Source: DASXZH01 sp963829965
GTDB lineage: Bacteria; Armatimonadota; Fimbriimonadia; Fimbriimonadales; Fimbriimonadaceae
Assembly: GCA_963829965.1 (NCBI GenBank)
Contig: CAWHLK010000027.1
Location: forward strand, 186,001 to 250,000
Length of the DNA stretch: 64,000 nt
Direction of reading: 5' to 3'
Shown: positions 52,501 to 61,209 of the stretch, piece by piece
Layout of the letters: the number at the start of each line of letters is the position of its first letter
Numbering within the stretch: position 1 is the stretch's first letter
Notes under the pieces: generated by a model
What the model was told of the DNA's origin: nothing
The model's database searches: none
What the model saw: only the letters and a program-made list of their open reading frames with translations
Position numbers and translations under genes: made by a program

Positions 52501-53388
52501 ATGACAACCTTTCTTGCGTCGTGGCGGGAGCCCGGCAAAGTGACGATTGACGCTGCATGGGCAGCCCGGAGCAAGGGGGCCGATCTGCGGACCTCCTTGG
52601 AGCAAGGACTGGTAGCAGCCGAACTGGACCCTACCCTCATGGCCATCGGGCTCGGCGCGTTGCCCAACGCGGACGGCGAAATCGAACTGGATGCCTCCAT
52701 GATGGATGGCTCGGACCTATCCGCCGGCGCGGTTTGCGCGATTCGGGGCATCGTCCCTGTGATCTCCGTTGCGAGGAAGGTGATGGAGGAGACACCCCAC
52801 GTCATGCTGGCGGGAGACCAGGCCCGCCGATTTGCCATTGAGAAAGGATTTCGGCCTAGAAACCTCATGACCGCAGCCAACGTGGAACGGGCCGACGAGC
52901 ATGACGCGCCTCCGGGCGAACTGGACCGCGAGTACGTTCACAGCTCGAACGAGCATTACGGCGACACGGTGACCATCCTCGGTTGGGAAAGCCCGAACCA
53001 TGTGGTCGCGGCTAGTTCAACGAGCGGGCTCAGCTGGAAGATCCCTGGCCGAGTGGGGGATTCGCCGATTATCGGGGCGGGCATCTACGCGGACGATGAA
53101 GTCGGCTGCGCCGGCGCAACCGGTTGGGGCGAGGAGCTATGGAAGGCGGTCGCCTCTTTCCGGGTTGTGGAAGCGATGCGTCACGGCAAATCGCCGGCGG
53201 GAGCCTGCAGCGAGGTTGTCGAGCAAATGGTGCGGCGACAGCCGAATTCTCACCAAATGCCGTGCGTGGTTTTTGCGCTCAACAACAAGGGGGAGTACGG
53301 GGCGGCCAATACGCGAGGCGAATTCCCGATGTGGATCTGCAGGGACGGCACGATGGAAATGGAGGTTGTCGCTGGGGTTTTGGCTTAG
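52501..53388 (+). CDS. glycosylasparaginase / N-terminal nucleophile hydrolase
   Basis: 295 residues of the isoaspartyl peptidase/glycosylasparaginase (Ntn) family. The autocleavage site is GDTVTILG, with Thr as the expected nucleophile of the beta chain. The substrate-binding Arg/Asp block reads SSTSGLSWKIPGRVGDSPIIGAG, and GCAGATGWGEEL follows. It lacks a signal peptide, so it would act in the cytoplasm. It hydrolyses the GlcNAc-Asn bond or related amides. The HDT usually seen is GDT here. selB follows 2 bp downstream. Confidence 0.86.
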   Translation: MTTFLASWREPGKVTIDAAWAARSKGADLRTSLEQGLVAAELDPTLMAIGLGALPNADGEIELDASMMDGSDLSAGAVCAIRGIVPVISVARKVMEETPHVMLAGDQARRFAIEKGFRPRNLMTAANVERADEHDAPPGELDREYVHSSNEHYGDTVTILGWESPNHVVAASSTSGLSWKIPGRVGDSPIIGAGIYADDEVGCAGATGWGEELWKAVASFRVVEAMRHGKSPAGACSEVVEQMVRRQPNSHQMPCVVFALNNKGEYGAANTRGEFPMWICRDGTMEMEVVAGVLA

Positions 53389-53390
53389 GT

Positions 53391-55265
53391 GTGGCAAAGC
53401 TAATTGGAACTGCGGGACATGTTGATCACGGCAAGACCGCGCTCATCCGGGCGTTGACCGGTATCGACGCGGACCGGCTGCCCGAAGAAAAAAAGCGGGG
53501 CATGACGATCGATGTCGGCTTCGCTTATATCGACTTCCCTACTCTCGGCAGAGTTTCTATTGTGGACGTGCCTGGGCATGAGCGGTTCTTGCGGAACATG
53601 CTGGTCGGTGCGCTGGGCGTGGATGTTGCGCTGCTCTGCGTCGCGGCCGACGAGGGAATCAAGCCCCAGACTCGTGAGCATTTTCAGATTCTGGAGTTGC
53701 TGCCAGTTCAGCAAATGACGGTTGCGCTTACGCGCTCCGATCTGGCAGACAATGAAACCAGAGAAATCGCCCGGCTTGAAGTCTTAGACCTTTTGAACCC
53801 AAGCCGCTTCAAAGACGCCCCCGTAATCACGGTTTCGGCGGAAACCGGCGAGGGGCTGGACGAACTTAAGGACATTCTGGAAGGGTTGCTCGCCAACGCA
53901 GAGCAGCCAAGGGCAGGCCCATGGTATCTGCCCATCGATCGAGCGTTCAGCGCCAAGGGCCAAGGCTCGGTGGTAACCGGCACGCTTGCGCAGGGGTGCG
54001 TTCGAGTTGGCGATGCCGCAATTCTGCTCCCCGGCGGCTTGGAGAGCCGCGTTCGGTCGATCCATACCCACAATGAAGCAGTGGAGTCCGCCGAGTTCGG
54101 CAAACGGGTGGCGCTGAACCTGGGAGGAATCAAGCTGGAAGATCTCCACAGGGGCCAGATCGCCGGCGATAGAGGGGCGGTTTTTGAAACGGCCATCTTG
54201 GACGCAAGCCTCTTGTGGATAGCGCCGGTCAAGCATGGGCAGAGGATTCGGGTTTCCATCGGCGCCGAGGAAGCGATGGGCCGCCTGTTCCTGAACGACG
54301 CTGCGCACGACCTTGCTCAGCTTCGGCTCGAGCAAACCATCGCCTGCGCCAAGGGTCAGCCGTTAATCATTCGAAGCTACAGTCCCCCCGATTTGCTCGG
54401 AGGCGGTAAGGTGTTGGTCCCGCAAGCGCGGAAGCGAAGAAAGAACGAGGCCGCGCTTGGCGGTCAAAACAACCCTATGGCCGACCTACCCAATCAAATT
54501 CTCACCCTCCTGGAGCAGAAGCCCGAAGGGCTCCCTACCGAAGAGGTATGCCGGCTTACCGGCCGCACGCCACAAGAACTCGGCGACCCATTGGAAAGGC
54601 TTTCCAAGAGTGGGCGAGCGGTTGGCTTGGGGGGGATGTGGTTGTCCCAGAAAAGCTTTGAAGAGGCCAAAAGCCGCTTTCTCACAGCGCTGGGCAACCT
54701 GCACCTCGAGCAGCCGGCCAAGCTTTGGCAGCCTCGGGAGGCCGCGCTCAGAAGCGCTGAGCTCAAGTGGACGGGAAAGCCGGTGGACCGCTTCATTGCC
54801 GCCCTCGCGGCAAGCGGCGATGTCTACGTCAACGGCACCCAGCTCAAGCGCACGGATTTTCTTGTCAGGCTTTCAGATAAGCAATCGGCATTCCTTGGGC
54901 GCGTGATCGAGGAGTTAAACAAGGGCGGGCTCAACCCTCCGTCGACCAGAGACCTCGCGAGGGCCCTCACGGTGCCTCCGCAAGCGGTCGAGGAGATACT
55001 CAGGTTAGGAATAGAAGCCGGCGAAATCGTCCGGCTTCCGGAGGACATCTATTACACGCCCGGGCAGATTATTAAGGTCAAAACAACCATTCAGGAGATG
55101 TTTGGCGCGCAGGCCTTTACGGCTGCCGAATTTCGCGACCGGGTTCAAACGAGCCGCAAATACGCGATTCCCTTGCTGGAGTATCTCGACTCTGTAAGGT
55201 TCACGCTGCGCGTTGGAGATAAGAGAGTCGTTAGCCAACCCGAAGAAGCTCAACCTCAAATATGA
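53391..55265 (+). CDS. selB: selenocysteine-specific elongation factor
   Basis: 624 residues from GTG 53391; a longer frame to 53124 is spurious. EF-Tu-like GTPase domain: P-loop GHVDHGKT (residues 9-16), KKRGMTIDVGFAY (G2 region), DVPGHERF (G3), TRSD in place of the usual NKxD (G4). Domains II/III follow, then a C-terminal stretch of winged helices that bind SECIS RNA (about 370-620). SelB delivers Sec-tRNA at UGA codons. No selA, selC or selD is in the window. Starts 2 bp after the glycosylasparaginase stop, so they are co-transcribed; its 3' end overlaps FKBP by 35 bp. Confidence 0.92.
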   Translation: MAKLIGTAGHVDHGKTALIRALTGIDADRLPEEKKRGMTIDVGFAYIDFPTLGRVSIVDVPGHERFLRNMLVGALGVDVALLCVAADEGIKPQTREHFQILELLPVQQMTVALTRSDLADNETREIARLEVLDLLNPSRFKDAPVITVSAETGEGLDELKDILEGLLANAEQPRAGPWYLPIDRAFSAKGQGSVVTGTLAQGCVRVGDAAILLPGGLESRVRSIHTHNEAVESAEFGKRVALNLGGIKLEDLHRGQIAGDRGAVFETAILDASLLWIAPVKHGQRIRVSIGAEEAMGRLFLNDAAHDLAQLRLEQTIACAKGQPLIIRSYSPPDLLGGGKVLVPQARKRRKNEAALGGQNNPMADLPNQILTLLEQKPEGLPTEEVCRLTGRTPQELGDPLERLSKSGRAVGLGGMWLSQKSFEEAKSRFLTALGNLHLEQPAKLWQPREAALRSAELKWTGKPVDRFIAALAASGDVYVNGTQLKRTDFLVRLSDKQSAFLGRVIEELNKGGLNPPSTRDLARALTVPPQAVEEILRLGIEAGEIVRLPEDIYYTPGQIIKVKTTIQEMFGAQAFTAAEFRDRVQTSRKYAIPLLEYLDSVRFTLRVGDKRVVSQPEEAQPQI

Positions 55266-55560
55266 GGGTGGCGTTCGGTGGAATCACGTTGCCTGCGCCG
55301 TTGGCGCCGTATCCAAGGTGGCTCGGGATCGTCAGCTTTCGCTTGCCGCCCACTTTCATTCCCGCTACGCCCTGGTCCCAGCCTTTGATTACTCTGCCTT
55401 GGCCCAGGGGAAAGGAAAAAGGGCCGCGCCCGACGCTCGAATCAAACTGCTTGCCGTCCGTCAACGTGCCCGTATAGTGCACGGTTACGTTTTTTCCGGC
55501 TACTGCTTCGTCGCCGTCACCAACGACAATGTCTTCAATAACTAAATCCATTCCAAACAT
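55231..55560 (-). CDS. FKBP-type peptidyl-prolyl isomerase
   Basis: 109 residues, a single FKBP domain without a signal peptide. VTVHYTGTLTDGKQFDSS, FPLGQGRVIKGWDQGVAGM, GKRKLTIPSHLGYGANG and IPPNATLIFEVELL are all hallmarks. It speeds proline isomerisation in the cytoplasm. Convergent with selB, with 35 bp shared at the 3' ends. A second ATG at codon 4 (MDLVIED) is an alternative start. Confidence 0.93.
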   Translation of the reverse strand: MFGMDLVIEDIVVGDGDEAVAGKNVTVHYTGTLTDGKQFDSSVGRGPFSFPLGQGRVIKGWDQGVAGMKVGGKRKLTIPSHLGYGANGAGNVIPPNATLIFEVELLRVG

Positions 55561-55703
55561 TATGACGCCTGGCTAGCGACAGTCGTGTGAGCGGTTGAGG
55601 ATAGTGATTGAGGCATGCCCCATTTATCGCGGACCTTCAGTCCGCGTCCAAAGCACATCAAAAGCGTGCCCATGCAACGGATTCAAAAATGTAAAATGCT
55701 TGC

Positions 55704-56444
55704 ATGGCGGACAAGAGAGTCCTTGTTACCGGGTCTTCAAGAGGCATTGGCAGGGCGACCGCTTTGCGTCTTGCCGACGATGGCTGGAGCGTTGCCCTGC
55801 ATTACAGCTCGGACGAGACGGAGGCGAACAACGTCAGGGCCCTCCTGGGCAAAAAGTGCTCCGGCATTTACCAGGCAGACCTTACCGACACCAAGAAGGC
55901 CACGCAGCTTTTCCAACGAGTCGCGGCCGATGGCGCCGTCCACGCGGTGGTCAACAACGCGGGCGTTTATATGCCGTTGGACTTTGCCGCATCAGGCGAT
56001 GCGGCTTTTGCGGCCAACTTCCATCGGACATTCACGGTGAACTTCGAGTCGCCGGTTGCGATCATGCGGGCCGCATGCAAACACTTCGCCAAGCGAGGCG
56101 GCAAAATCGTCAACGTCGCAAGCCGGGTTGGATTCAAAGGCGAAGGTGGGGCGGCTCTTTATGCAGCCTCCAAAGCCGCGATCATCAACATCACACGCTC
56201 GCTTGCGGTGGAGTTGGCGCCGAAGAATATTCAGCTTTTTGCGATTGCACCCGGTTGGGTACAAACTGCAATGCTGCGCCAAGGAACCCAGAACATGGAA
56301 GAAGAAATTCTTGCAGGAATTCCCATAGGCCGCATGGCATCTCCTGAAGATTGCGCAGGCGCGGTGGCGTTTCTTCTGTCCGATGAAGCCTCCTATCTTA
56401 GCGGCATCACGGTTGATATCAACGGCGCCAGTTATTTTCACTAG
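55704..56444 (+). CDS. short-chain dehydrogenase/reductase
   Basis: 246 residues. NAD(P)-binding TGSSRGIGRATAL, NNAG (VVNNAGVY), catalytic Ser in NVASRVG, and Tyr-x3-Lys YAASKAA. The substrate-binding region and a C-terminal SGITVDINGA, typical of FabG-like SDRs, follow. Substrate unknown. About 140 bp after the convergent FKBP start; no obvious operon partner downstream within 30 bp. Confidence 0.9.
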   Translation: MADKRVLVTGSSRGIGRATALRLADDGWSVALHYSSDETEANNVRALLGKKCSGIYQADLTDTKKATQLFQRVAADGAVHAVVNNAGVYMPLDFAASGDAAFAANFHRTFTVNFESPVAIMRAACKHFAKRGGKIVNVASRVGFKGEGGAALYAASKAAIINITRSLAVELAPKNIQLFAIAPGWVQTAMLRQGTQNMEEEILAGIPIGRMASPEDCAGAVAFLLSDEASYLSGITVDINGASYFH

Positions 56445-56480
56445 AGTTCTTACCGGTTTTCGCCGATAAAACGAGTGGTT

Positions 56481-58319
56481 ATGAAGCGCCTAATTATCTT
56501 GGCCCTGGCGATTACCATCCCTGCGGCCGCCCTTGCTCAGACCTGGAAAGGATCCTATCAAGCGGGGTTGGACGCCATTCATGATGGTCAATGGGCGGAT
56601 GCCCGGCAAGACTTTCAAGAGGCTTCCAAAGATAAGCCTGGCGACGTGGCAAAGGGGACGCTGGAATCCAGTTCGCTCTTCAAGCAGAGCTACTGGAGGG
56701 ACGGTGCGCCGTACAGCCCAGTGTTCCTGAGTGCCTACTCGGGTTTGAAAGAAGCAGTTTTGCTGCCGTCCAGTTCAAGAACCTATCTGCTGCAACGAGT
56801 TGCCAAGGAATTCGAGAGCCTGATTACCAGCGGCGAATACTGCGTTGAAACGTTCTTCTTCCTGGACGAAACCTACGTTCTGCTATCTGAGAATGAAAAG
56901 CGAGAGGCCCTTGGACAGCAGTTCAGCGACGTCAGCGGCTCATTGACCTGGAAAGTAGACACCGCCGGCATCGAGGACAAAGACCGAGCCCTCATCGCCC
57001 AACTGCCAATCCCTGGAAAAAGCCAACCCAAAAGCGATTTGCCGGCGAAGACCGCGCAAACCGGTCCGGCGGCTTCTCAGGCAGTTTTCAAGTCTCCGGC
57101 TGATGTGCAACCAGCACAGGACCACAAAGCAGTCCCTGTCCCACAGAAAGAAGCTCCGGTTCCGCAGACCAAGCAGGCGGATGACGCGGCCGGCGCCCTA
57201 GCAGGTGAGCCGGAACAGCCATTAGTTTTAGTCTCGTCGGTGCAGGGTTCGGCGGCCGGACCAACCGCTCCTGCGCCAGACGCTCTTCCCGCGCCGACAA
57301 CCGAGGACCCCGGCCCAGTTCTTGCCATCGAGCCAGCCATAAGTGCGCCAAAAGGCAAGAACCGAAAACCAACCAAACAGACGCCGGACGAGCAGCCGGC
57401 TTCTTCCATTGCGCCGGATCCGGCTCCAACTGCCCCAACTCCGACTCCTGCGAAAAGAGGCCGCGGCCGACATCAAAAGCCAGATGATTCTTCGACCAAC
57501 ACCGAAGTTGCCTTCACCGGCGTCGCTCCCGTTGAGGTCGGCAAAATAGAGCATCCAGTCACGCCAAAGGTCGACCCCAAGCTTGCGGTGGGCGTTCCCG
57601 CAATGCCCACGAAATTTGCGCTTATCATCGGCAACAGCGAAAGCAAGATGGAAAACGGGCAGATGCCCTTCGCCAGTGACGACGCAATGGCTGTGCGGAA
57701 AGCGCTGACCGAAAATGCCGGCTATGCCGACGACAATATCGAGGTCGTGGCCAACGCGACTGCCGCACAGATGGCCGCGACAGTGAACGCGCTCGCGTCC
57801 AGATTGGACGACAAGAGCACGGTCTTCATGTACTTCAGCGGTGTGGGAGAGAACGTCGATGGCAAGGATTTCCTCGCGGGCGTGGACAGTGACATCGCCA
57901 ACGATGCGAGCACGATGATTTCGAAGGACGATGTTTACAAAGCCTTCATGCTCAAGGGTGCGCGAATCTTCGCCTTCTATCAGTGCAACCGCCCAATCGT
58001 CGACGGCCACTTCTTCGGAAGCGAGGTCCCGATGGTGGGATCGATCGCCCAAATGCAAGCGACCCTGCCGGGGCAGAGCGTTTATGGCGTCAACACGAAC
58101 GGGAAGTTGGAAGGACTGTTCACCGTCAGCTTTATCGATACTTTGAGCCAAATCCGCTCGAATCAGACTCCGATCCTCGATTTCGGCTGGCAGGTCTTCT
58201 ACTCCATGCGCAGAGGCGGCACAGGTCAGGAAGGCGGTTCCAGCAACCAGTCACCAACGTTGCCGGTACCTACGAACATGGCGAGTGACGCTAGGTTTCT
58301 GACTCCGCGTAAACCGTAA
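56481..58319 (+). CDS. secreted caspase-like (C14) protein, predicted inactive
   Basis: 612 residues from ATG 56481 (an in-frame GTG at 56475 adds two residues). Signal peptide (LIILALAITIPAAALA), a helical N-terminal domain (25-160) with TPR-like start (YQAGLDAIHDGQWADARQDF), a Pro/Ala-rich linker (about 165-370), and a caspase-hemoglobinase fold (about 375-590): KFALIIGNSE, ASDDAMAVRKALTENAGY, TVFMYFSGVGENVDGKDFL and IFAFYQCNRPIVDGH. The catalytic His of YFSGHG is Val (YFSGVG). The Cys-bearing strand reads YQCNRP where DACR-like is normal. So substrate binding without cleavage is likely. Its last codons lie inside a GTAAACY repeat. Confidence 0.78.
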   Translation: MKRLIILALAITIPAAALAQTWKGSYQAGLDAIHDGQWADARQDFQEASKDKPGDVAKGTLESSSLFKQSYWRDGAPYSPVFLSAYSGLKEAVLLPSSSRTYLLQRVAKEFESLITSGEYCVETFFFLDETYVLLSENEKREALGQQFSDVSGSLTWKVDTAGIEDKDRALIAQLPIPGKSQPKSDLPAKTAQTGPAASQAVFKSPADVQPAQDHKAVPVPQKEAPVPQTKQADDAAGALAGEPEQPLVLVSSVQGSAAGPTAPAPDALPAPTTEDPGPVLAIEPAISAPKGKNRKPTKQTPDEQPASSIAPDPAPTAPTPTPAKRGRGRHQKPDDSSTNTEVAFTGVAPVEVGKIEHPVTPKVDPKLAVGVPAMPTKFALIIGNSESKMENGQMPFASDDAMAVRKALTENAGYADDNIEVVANATAAQMAATVNALASRLDDKSTVFMYFSGVGENVDGKDFLAGVDSDIANDASTMISKDDVYKAFMLKGARIFAFYQCNRPIVDGHFFGSEVPMVGSIAQMQATLPGQSVYGVNTNGKLEGLFTVSFIDTLSQIRSNQTPILDFGWQVFYSMRRGGTGQEGGSSNQSPTLPVPTNMASDARFLTPRKP

Positions 58320-58329
58320 ACTGTAAACC
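58309..58329 (+). repeat. heptamer repeat over a stop codon
   Basis: GTAAACC, GTAAACT, GTAAACC in tandem. The caspase-like gene's stop codon TAA (58317-58319) is inside the second unit, so the array supplies the last residues (RKP) of that protein. Confidence 0.7.
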
Positions 58330-58369
58330 GCCGGGCCCCAGTTGGGTTCCACAATCCGAAGGTGAGCGG

Positions 58370-58544
58370 GTGTCGACCAGCAATGCTTTAACTGGCATCA
58401 TCCGTTCTACAGACTGGAAGGATCTGGTTGATACCTGCATCGCGTTGGAAGTCGCCCGTAAGTTCCAGCTAGGTACCGCGAAGCATGTAGGTTCTTGACT
58501 ATGAGATGGGCGAGGCCGACGAACTCGGTCCGATTTACTATTGA
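58370..58544 (+). pseudogene. possible small frameshifted gene
   Basis: GTG 58370 (GGTGAG upstream) opens a frame reading TSNALTGIIRSTDWKDLVD, then CIALEVARKFQLGTAKHVG, stopping at 58498. The +1 frame from 58491 continues VLDYEMGEADELGPIYY with a stop 4 bp before the next gene. Joined, they give a plausible 57-residue acidic protein. No family is known and the case rests on composition and fit, so confidence is low. Confidence 0.32.
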
Positions 58545-58548
58545 CTGC

Positions 58549-60513
58549 CTACTCCATCGTTACGCGAATCGCTTTCACTACCTGCTCCACGCTCGGTAGG
58601 GCTGCGTATTCGTAGGTAGGGTGGTAGCCGATGGGGACGTCTTCCCTTGCCACTAGCTGCGGCGGGGACAGGAAGTGGTTCCAATAATCCGGTTTGCTGG
58701 TCATCTCGGCAATCAGGGATTGCCCGAAGCAGAGGTTCTTGTTATCCTCATTCACCACCACCAAACGTCCCGTTTTCTCCAAAGACTTGGCAACGGTCTC
58801 GTAGTCGCAGGGCACGAGGGAGCGGAGGTCGATGATCTCCACGCTTGCTTCTTTGTCCAGTTGCTTGGCCGCCTCTTCGGCAAGTTCCAAGCAGTTGCCG
58901 TAAGACACCACGGTTACGTCACTTCCTTCGCGGATCACCTTTGCTTTTCCAAAAGGCACCGGTTCGACATTGCCGACGTCCATCTGCTTGCGGAAGATGT
59001 GTTTGGGCACGAGGATAAACGTGGGATCGTCGCCATGGATCGCAGTCCAGAATAGGCCCGCGGCATCCTCGGGGGTGGATGGAATGGCGAGCCGGATACC
59101 GCTTGTATGGGCGAGGTAGCCTTCGCCGGACATGCTGTGCCACAGCGACCCGCCAGGCAGGTATGCACCCATGGGGGCGTAGACCACCATCGGGCATTTC
59201 CAATGCCCGAACGAGCGCCATCGAAGTGTGGAAATGTTGGTGACCACCTGGTTCCAGCCGGGGGAAATGAAATCGATGAACTGGAGCTCAAACACCGGCT
59301 TCATCCCAAAAGCCGAGAGGCCGACCGCGCAGCCCAAGATCGTTGCCTCGGCAAGCGGGGAGTTGTAAACCTGATTGGGGAAAGCCTCGCTTAAACCCTT
59401 CGTGAGCCCAAAAACGCCGCCCTTCGGGTCCTCAATGTCCTCGCCGAAGAAGATCACTTTCGGGTCGTTTTCCAGCGCTTTCTTAAACGTGCCGTTGATC
59501 GCGCTGACCATCGTCATCTTGCCCGATTGGATCGGCGGCTGCTCGAGCAAATCGTTATGGCCCCAGTTGTGGGCAAGAACCTCGGACGGCTTGGGGTCGC
59601 CCTCTTTCTCGGCTTTGAGATAGTCCGCATCAACCTCTTTCGCGACCTGTTCCTGAACCTCTTCCCATTGAGCCGGAGTTATTTCGCCGTTCGCCAAGAG
59701 TTCCTCGACAAGAAGCCGGATCGGATCGCGCGTCATCATCTCGTCGATGTCTTCCACCTTTCGGTAAACGCGGTGATCATCGGAGGACGTGTGACTGCTC
59801 AACCGGTCCAGATCGCACCAGAGGATGGTAGGGCCCTCGCCGCTTCTGGCGCGCGCTACTGCGTCCGCGCCTGCTTCGTAAACTAGGTCCGGGCGCCGGG
59901 CATCCAGCTTTACGGTGCGGTCTTCGCTCAATATCCCAAGGTTAAAGGGCAAAAACTTTTTGGTGGGGGTTGAGATGCCGTATTTGTTGTCCTCCACCAC
60001 AAAAACGACCGGCAGTTTTTCCTGAACCGCGAACGCAACCGCCTCGTAGAACTCGCCTTGCCTGGCCGCTGCGTCCCCGATACTGGCCAGGCAAACCGAG
60101 TCCTGCCCATTCAGCTTCATTCCCCAGGCGGCGCCGCAAGCAGGAAGCAAGGACCCGCCGGTGGGGGTACAAACGCTAAAGATGTTCAGTTCCCGCGAAC
60201 TGTAATGGCCGGGCATTTGGCGTCCGCCGGAAGTGGACGATCGTTTCGCATAGTAGGCAAGGGCAAGCTCATAGTTGGTGAGCCCACGCGCGAGCATGAG
60301 CGCGCGGTCCCGATAGTAAGGGAAGAGATAGTCGTCGGGCCTCAAAGAAAAAGCAAAAGCGGCAAGGGCCTCATGGCCGGTGCCGCTAACCTGAAACCAC
60401 CCTTTACTCTGGCGAAGGAGAATGCCCTCGCGGCGGTCGCCCTCGCGGCTGAGGACCATAAGTCGTAGGAAATCCAGCTTGCTATAAGCCTTGTTAGCAG
60501 GTACAGCGGACAA
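58549..60513 (-). CDS. 2-oxoacid dehydrogenase E1, fused alpha and beta subunits
   Basis: 654 residues. Alpha part (about 1-300): RDRALMLARG and the ThDP motif GDAAARQGEFYEAVAFAV with DNKYGIST. Beta part (about 325-650): NGTFKKALENDPKVIFFGEDIEDPKGGVFGLTKGL, PLAEATILGCAVGLSAFGMKPVFELQFIDF, and RLVVVNEDNKNLC. The GDG of the usual ThDP motif is GDA here. Matches branched-chain 2-oxoacid dehydrogenase or pyruvate/acetoin-type E1, normally two proteins. E2 and E3 genes are not in the window. The TTG start has GAGGTGG 5 nt upstream. With the acyl-CoA carboxylase it hints at branched-chain amino-acid breakdown. Confidence 0.88.
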   Translation of the reverse strand: MSAVPANKAYSKLDFLRLMVLSREGDRREGILLRQSKGWFQVSGTGHEALAAFAFSLRPDDYLFPYYRDRALMLARGLTNYELALAYYAKRSSTSGGRQMPGHYSSRELNIFSVCTPTGGSLLPACGAAWGMKLNGQDSVCLASIGDAAARQGEFYEAVAFAVQEKLPVVFVVEDNKYGISTPTKKFLPFNLGILSEDRTVKLDARRPDLVYEAGADAVARARSGEGPTILWCDLDRLSSHTSSDDHRVYRKVEDIDEMMTRDPIRLLVEELLANGEITPAQWEEVQEQVAKEVDADYLKAEKEGDPKPSEVLAHNWGHNDLLEQPPIQSGKMTMVSAINGTFKKALENDPKVIFFGEDIEDPKGGVFGLTKGLSEAFPNQVYNSPLAEATILGCAVGLSAFGMKPVFELQFIDFISPGWNQVVTNISTLRWRSFGHWKCPMVVYAPMGAYLPGGSLWHSMSGEGYLAHTSGIRLAIPSTPEDAAGLFWTAIHGDDPTFILVPKHIFRKQMDVGNVEPVPFGKAKVIREGSDVTVVSYGNCLELAEEAAKQLDKEASVEIIDLRSLVPCDYETVAKSLEKTGRLVVVNEDNKNLCFGQSLIAEMTSKPDYWNHFLSPPQLVAREDVPIGYHPTYEYAALPSVEQVVKAIRVTME

Positions 60514-60588
60514 TCAAACCACCTCGTTCAATTTGCCACCATGCGAAGGTTTATGTGACATGGAAACTGCTTGGATTATACCGGTCCC

Positions 60589-61107
60589 CTAGAGTTTTAC
60601 GAGGGTCCCATCGAGAGTGATTCCCTCTTGCCCGCCCGGATAGACCCCCTTTGGTCTCAGCTTTGCCGGATCACCGTGCGCATTCCACGAAGTGTCGGTG
60701 CTGTCAAAAACGAGGATGGTTTTGGCCTTCAAATCTCCCTTGTATTTTTCGCTGGCCGCGTCGTTGAACCCGTAACCGAACACACCCTTCTTGGCTGGAT
60801 ATAGAGGATTTATGAATTTCTTGTCTGTTTCCGACGCGTCCATATTGTCAACGCGCACACGGTTCTTTATTGAATCCATCCACTTCGCACCCGCAGGGAA
60901 TTGGCCCTCGGTTTCGTGAAACTGCATCAATGCCGTCCGCAATGTCTTGAGGTTTTCGTCGTTACTGGCGTTGTACTTCAGCATGACGCGGGGCGGCGGA
61001 ATCAGCGACCAGAGATCGCGGACCACGGGTAGGACCCAGATGATCGCGACAAGCATGCCCGCACCTAGGCCCCAAAGGCCCAACTTCCATTGTCTCGATA
61101 ACTTCAT
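60589..61107 (-). CDS. membrane-anchored hypothetical protein
   Basis: 172 residues from ATG 61107, which starts MKLSRQWKLGLWG before a membrane helix (about 8-33); the frame to 61176 is probably not used. The periplasmic part has LKTLRTALMQFHETEGQFPAGAKW, a motif like the pseudopilin-derived N-terminal helices of pilin-like proteins, and a beta-rich C-terminus ending GITLDGTLVKL. The leader lacks prepilin cleavage residues. Function unknown. Confidence 0.6.
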   Translation of the reverse strand: MKLSRQWKLGLWGLGAGMLVAIIWVLPVVRDLWSLIPPPRVMLKYNASNDENLKTLRTALMQFHETEGQFPAGAKWMDSIKNRVRVDNMDASETDKKFINPLYPAKKGVFGYGFNDAASEKYKGDLKAKTILVFDSTDTSWNAHGDPAKLRPKGVYPGGQEGITLDGTLVKL

Positions 61108-61209
61108 CGAACTTCCCACTAACAGACGTCGTAACCTTTCAATTCGCGTTACCGTCCTAATTTCTGGCAGAATCAATCATAAGGCAAAAAATCTGGAAGG
61201 AGCGTTAGC

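Noticed and set aside
53124..53390. N-terminal extension of SelB
   Set aside because: Runs antiparallel in reading frame to the well-conserved glycosylasparaginase end; SelB homology starts at GTG 53391.
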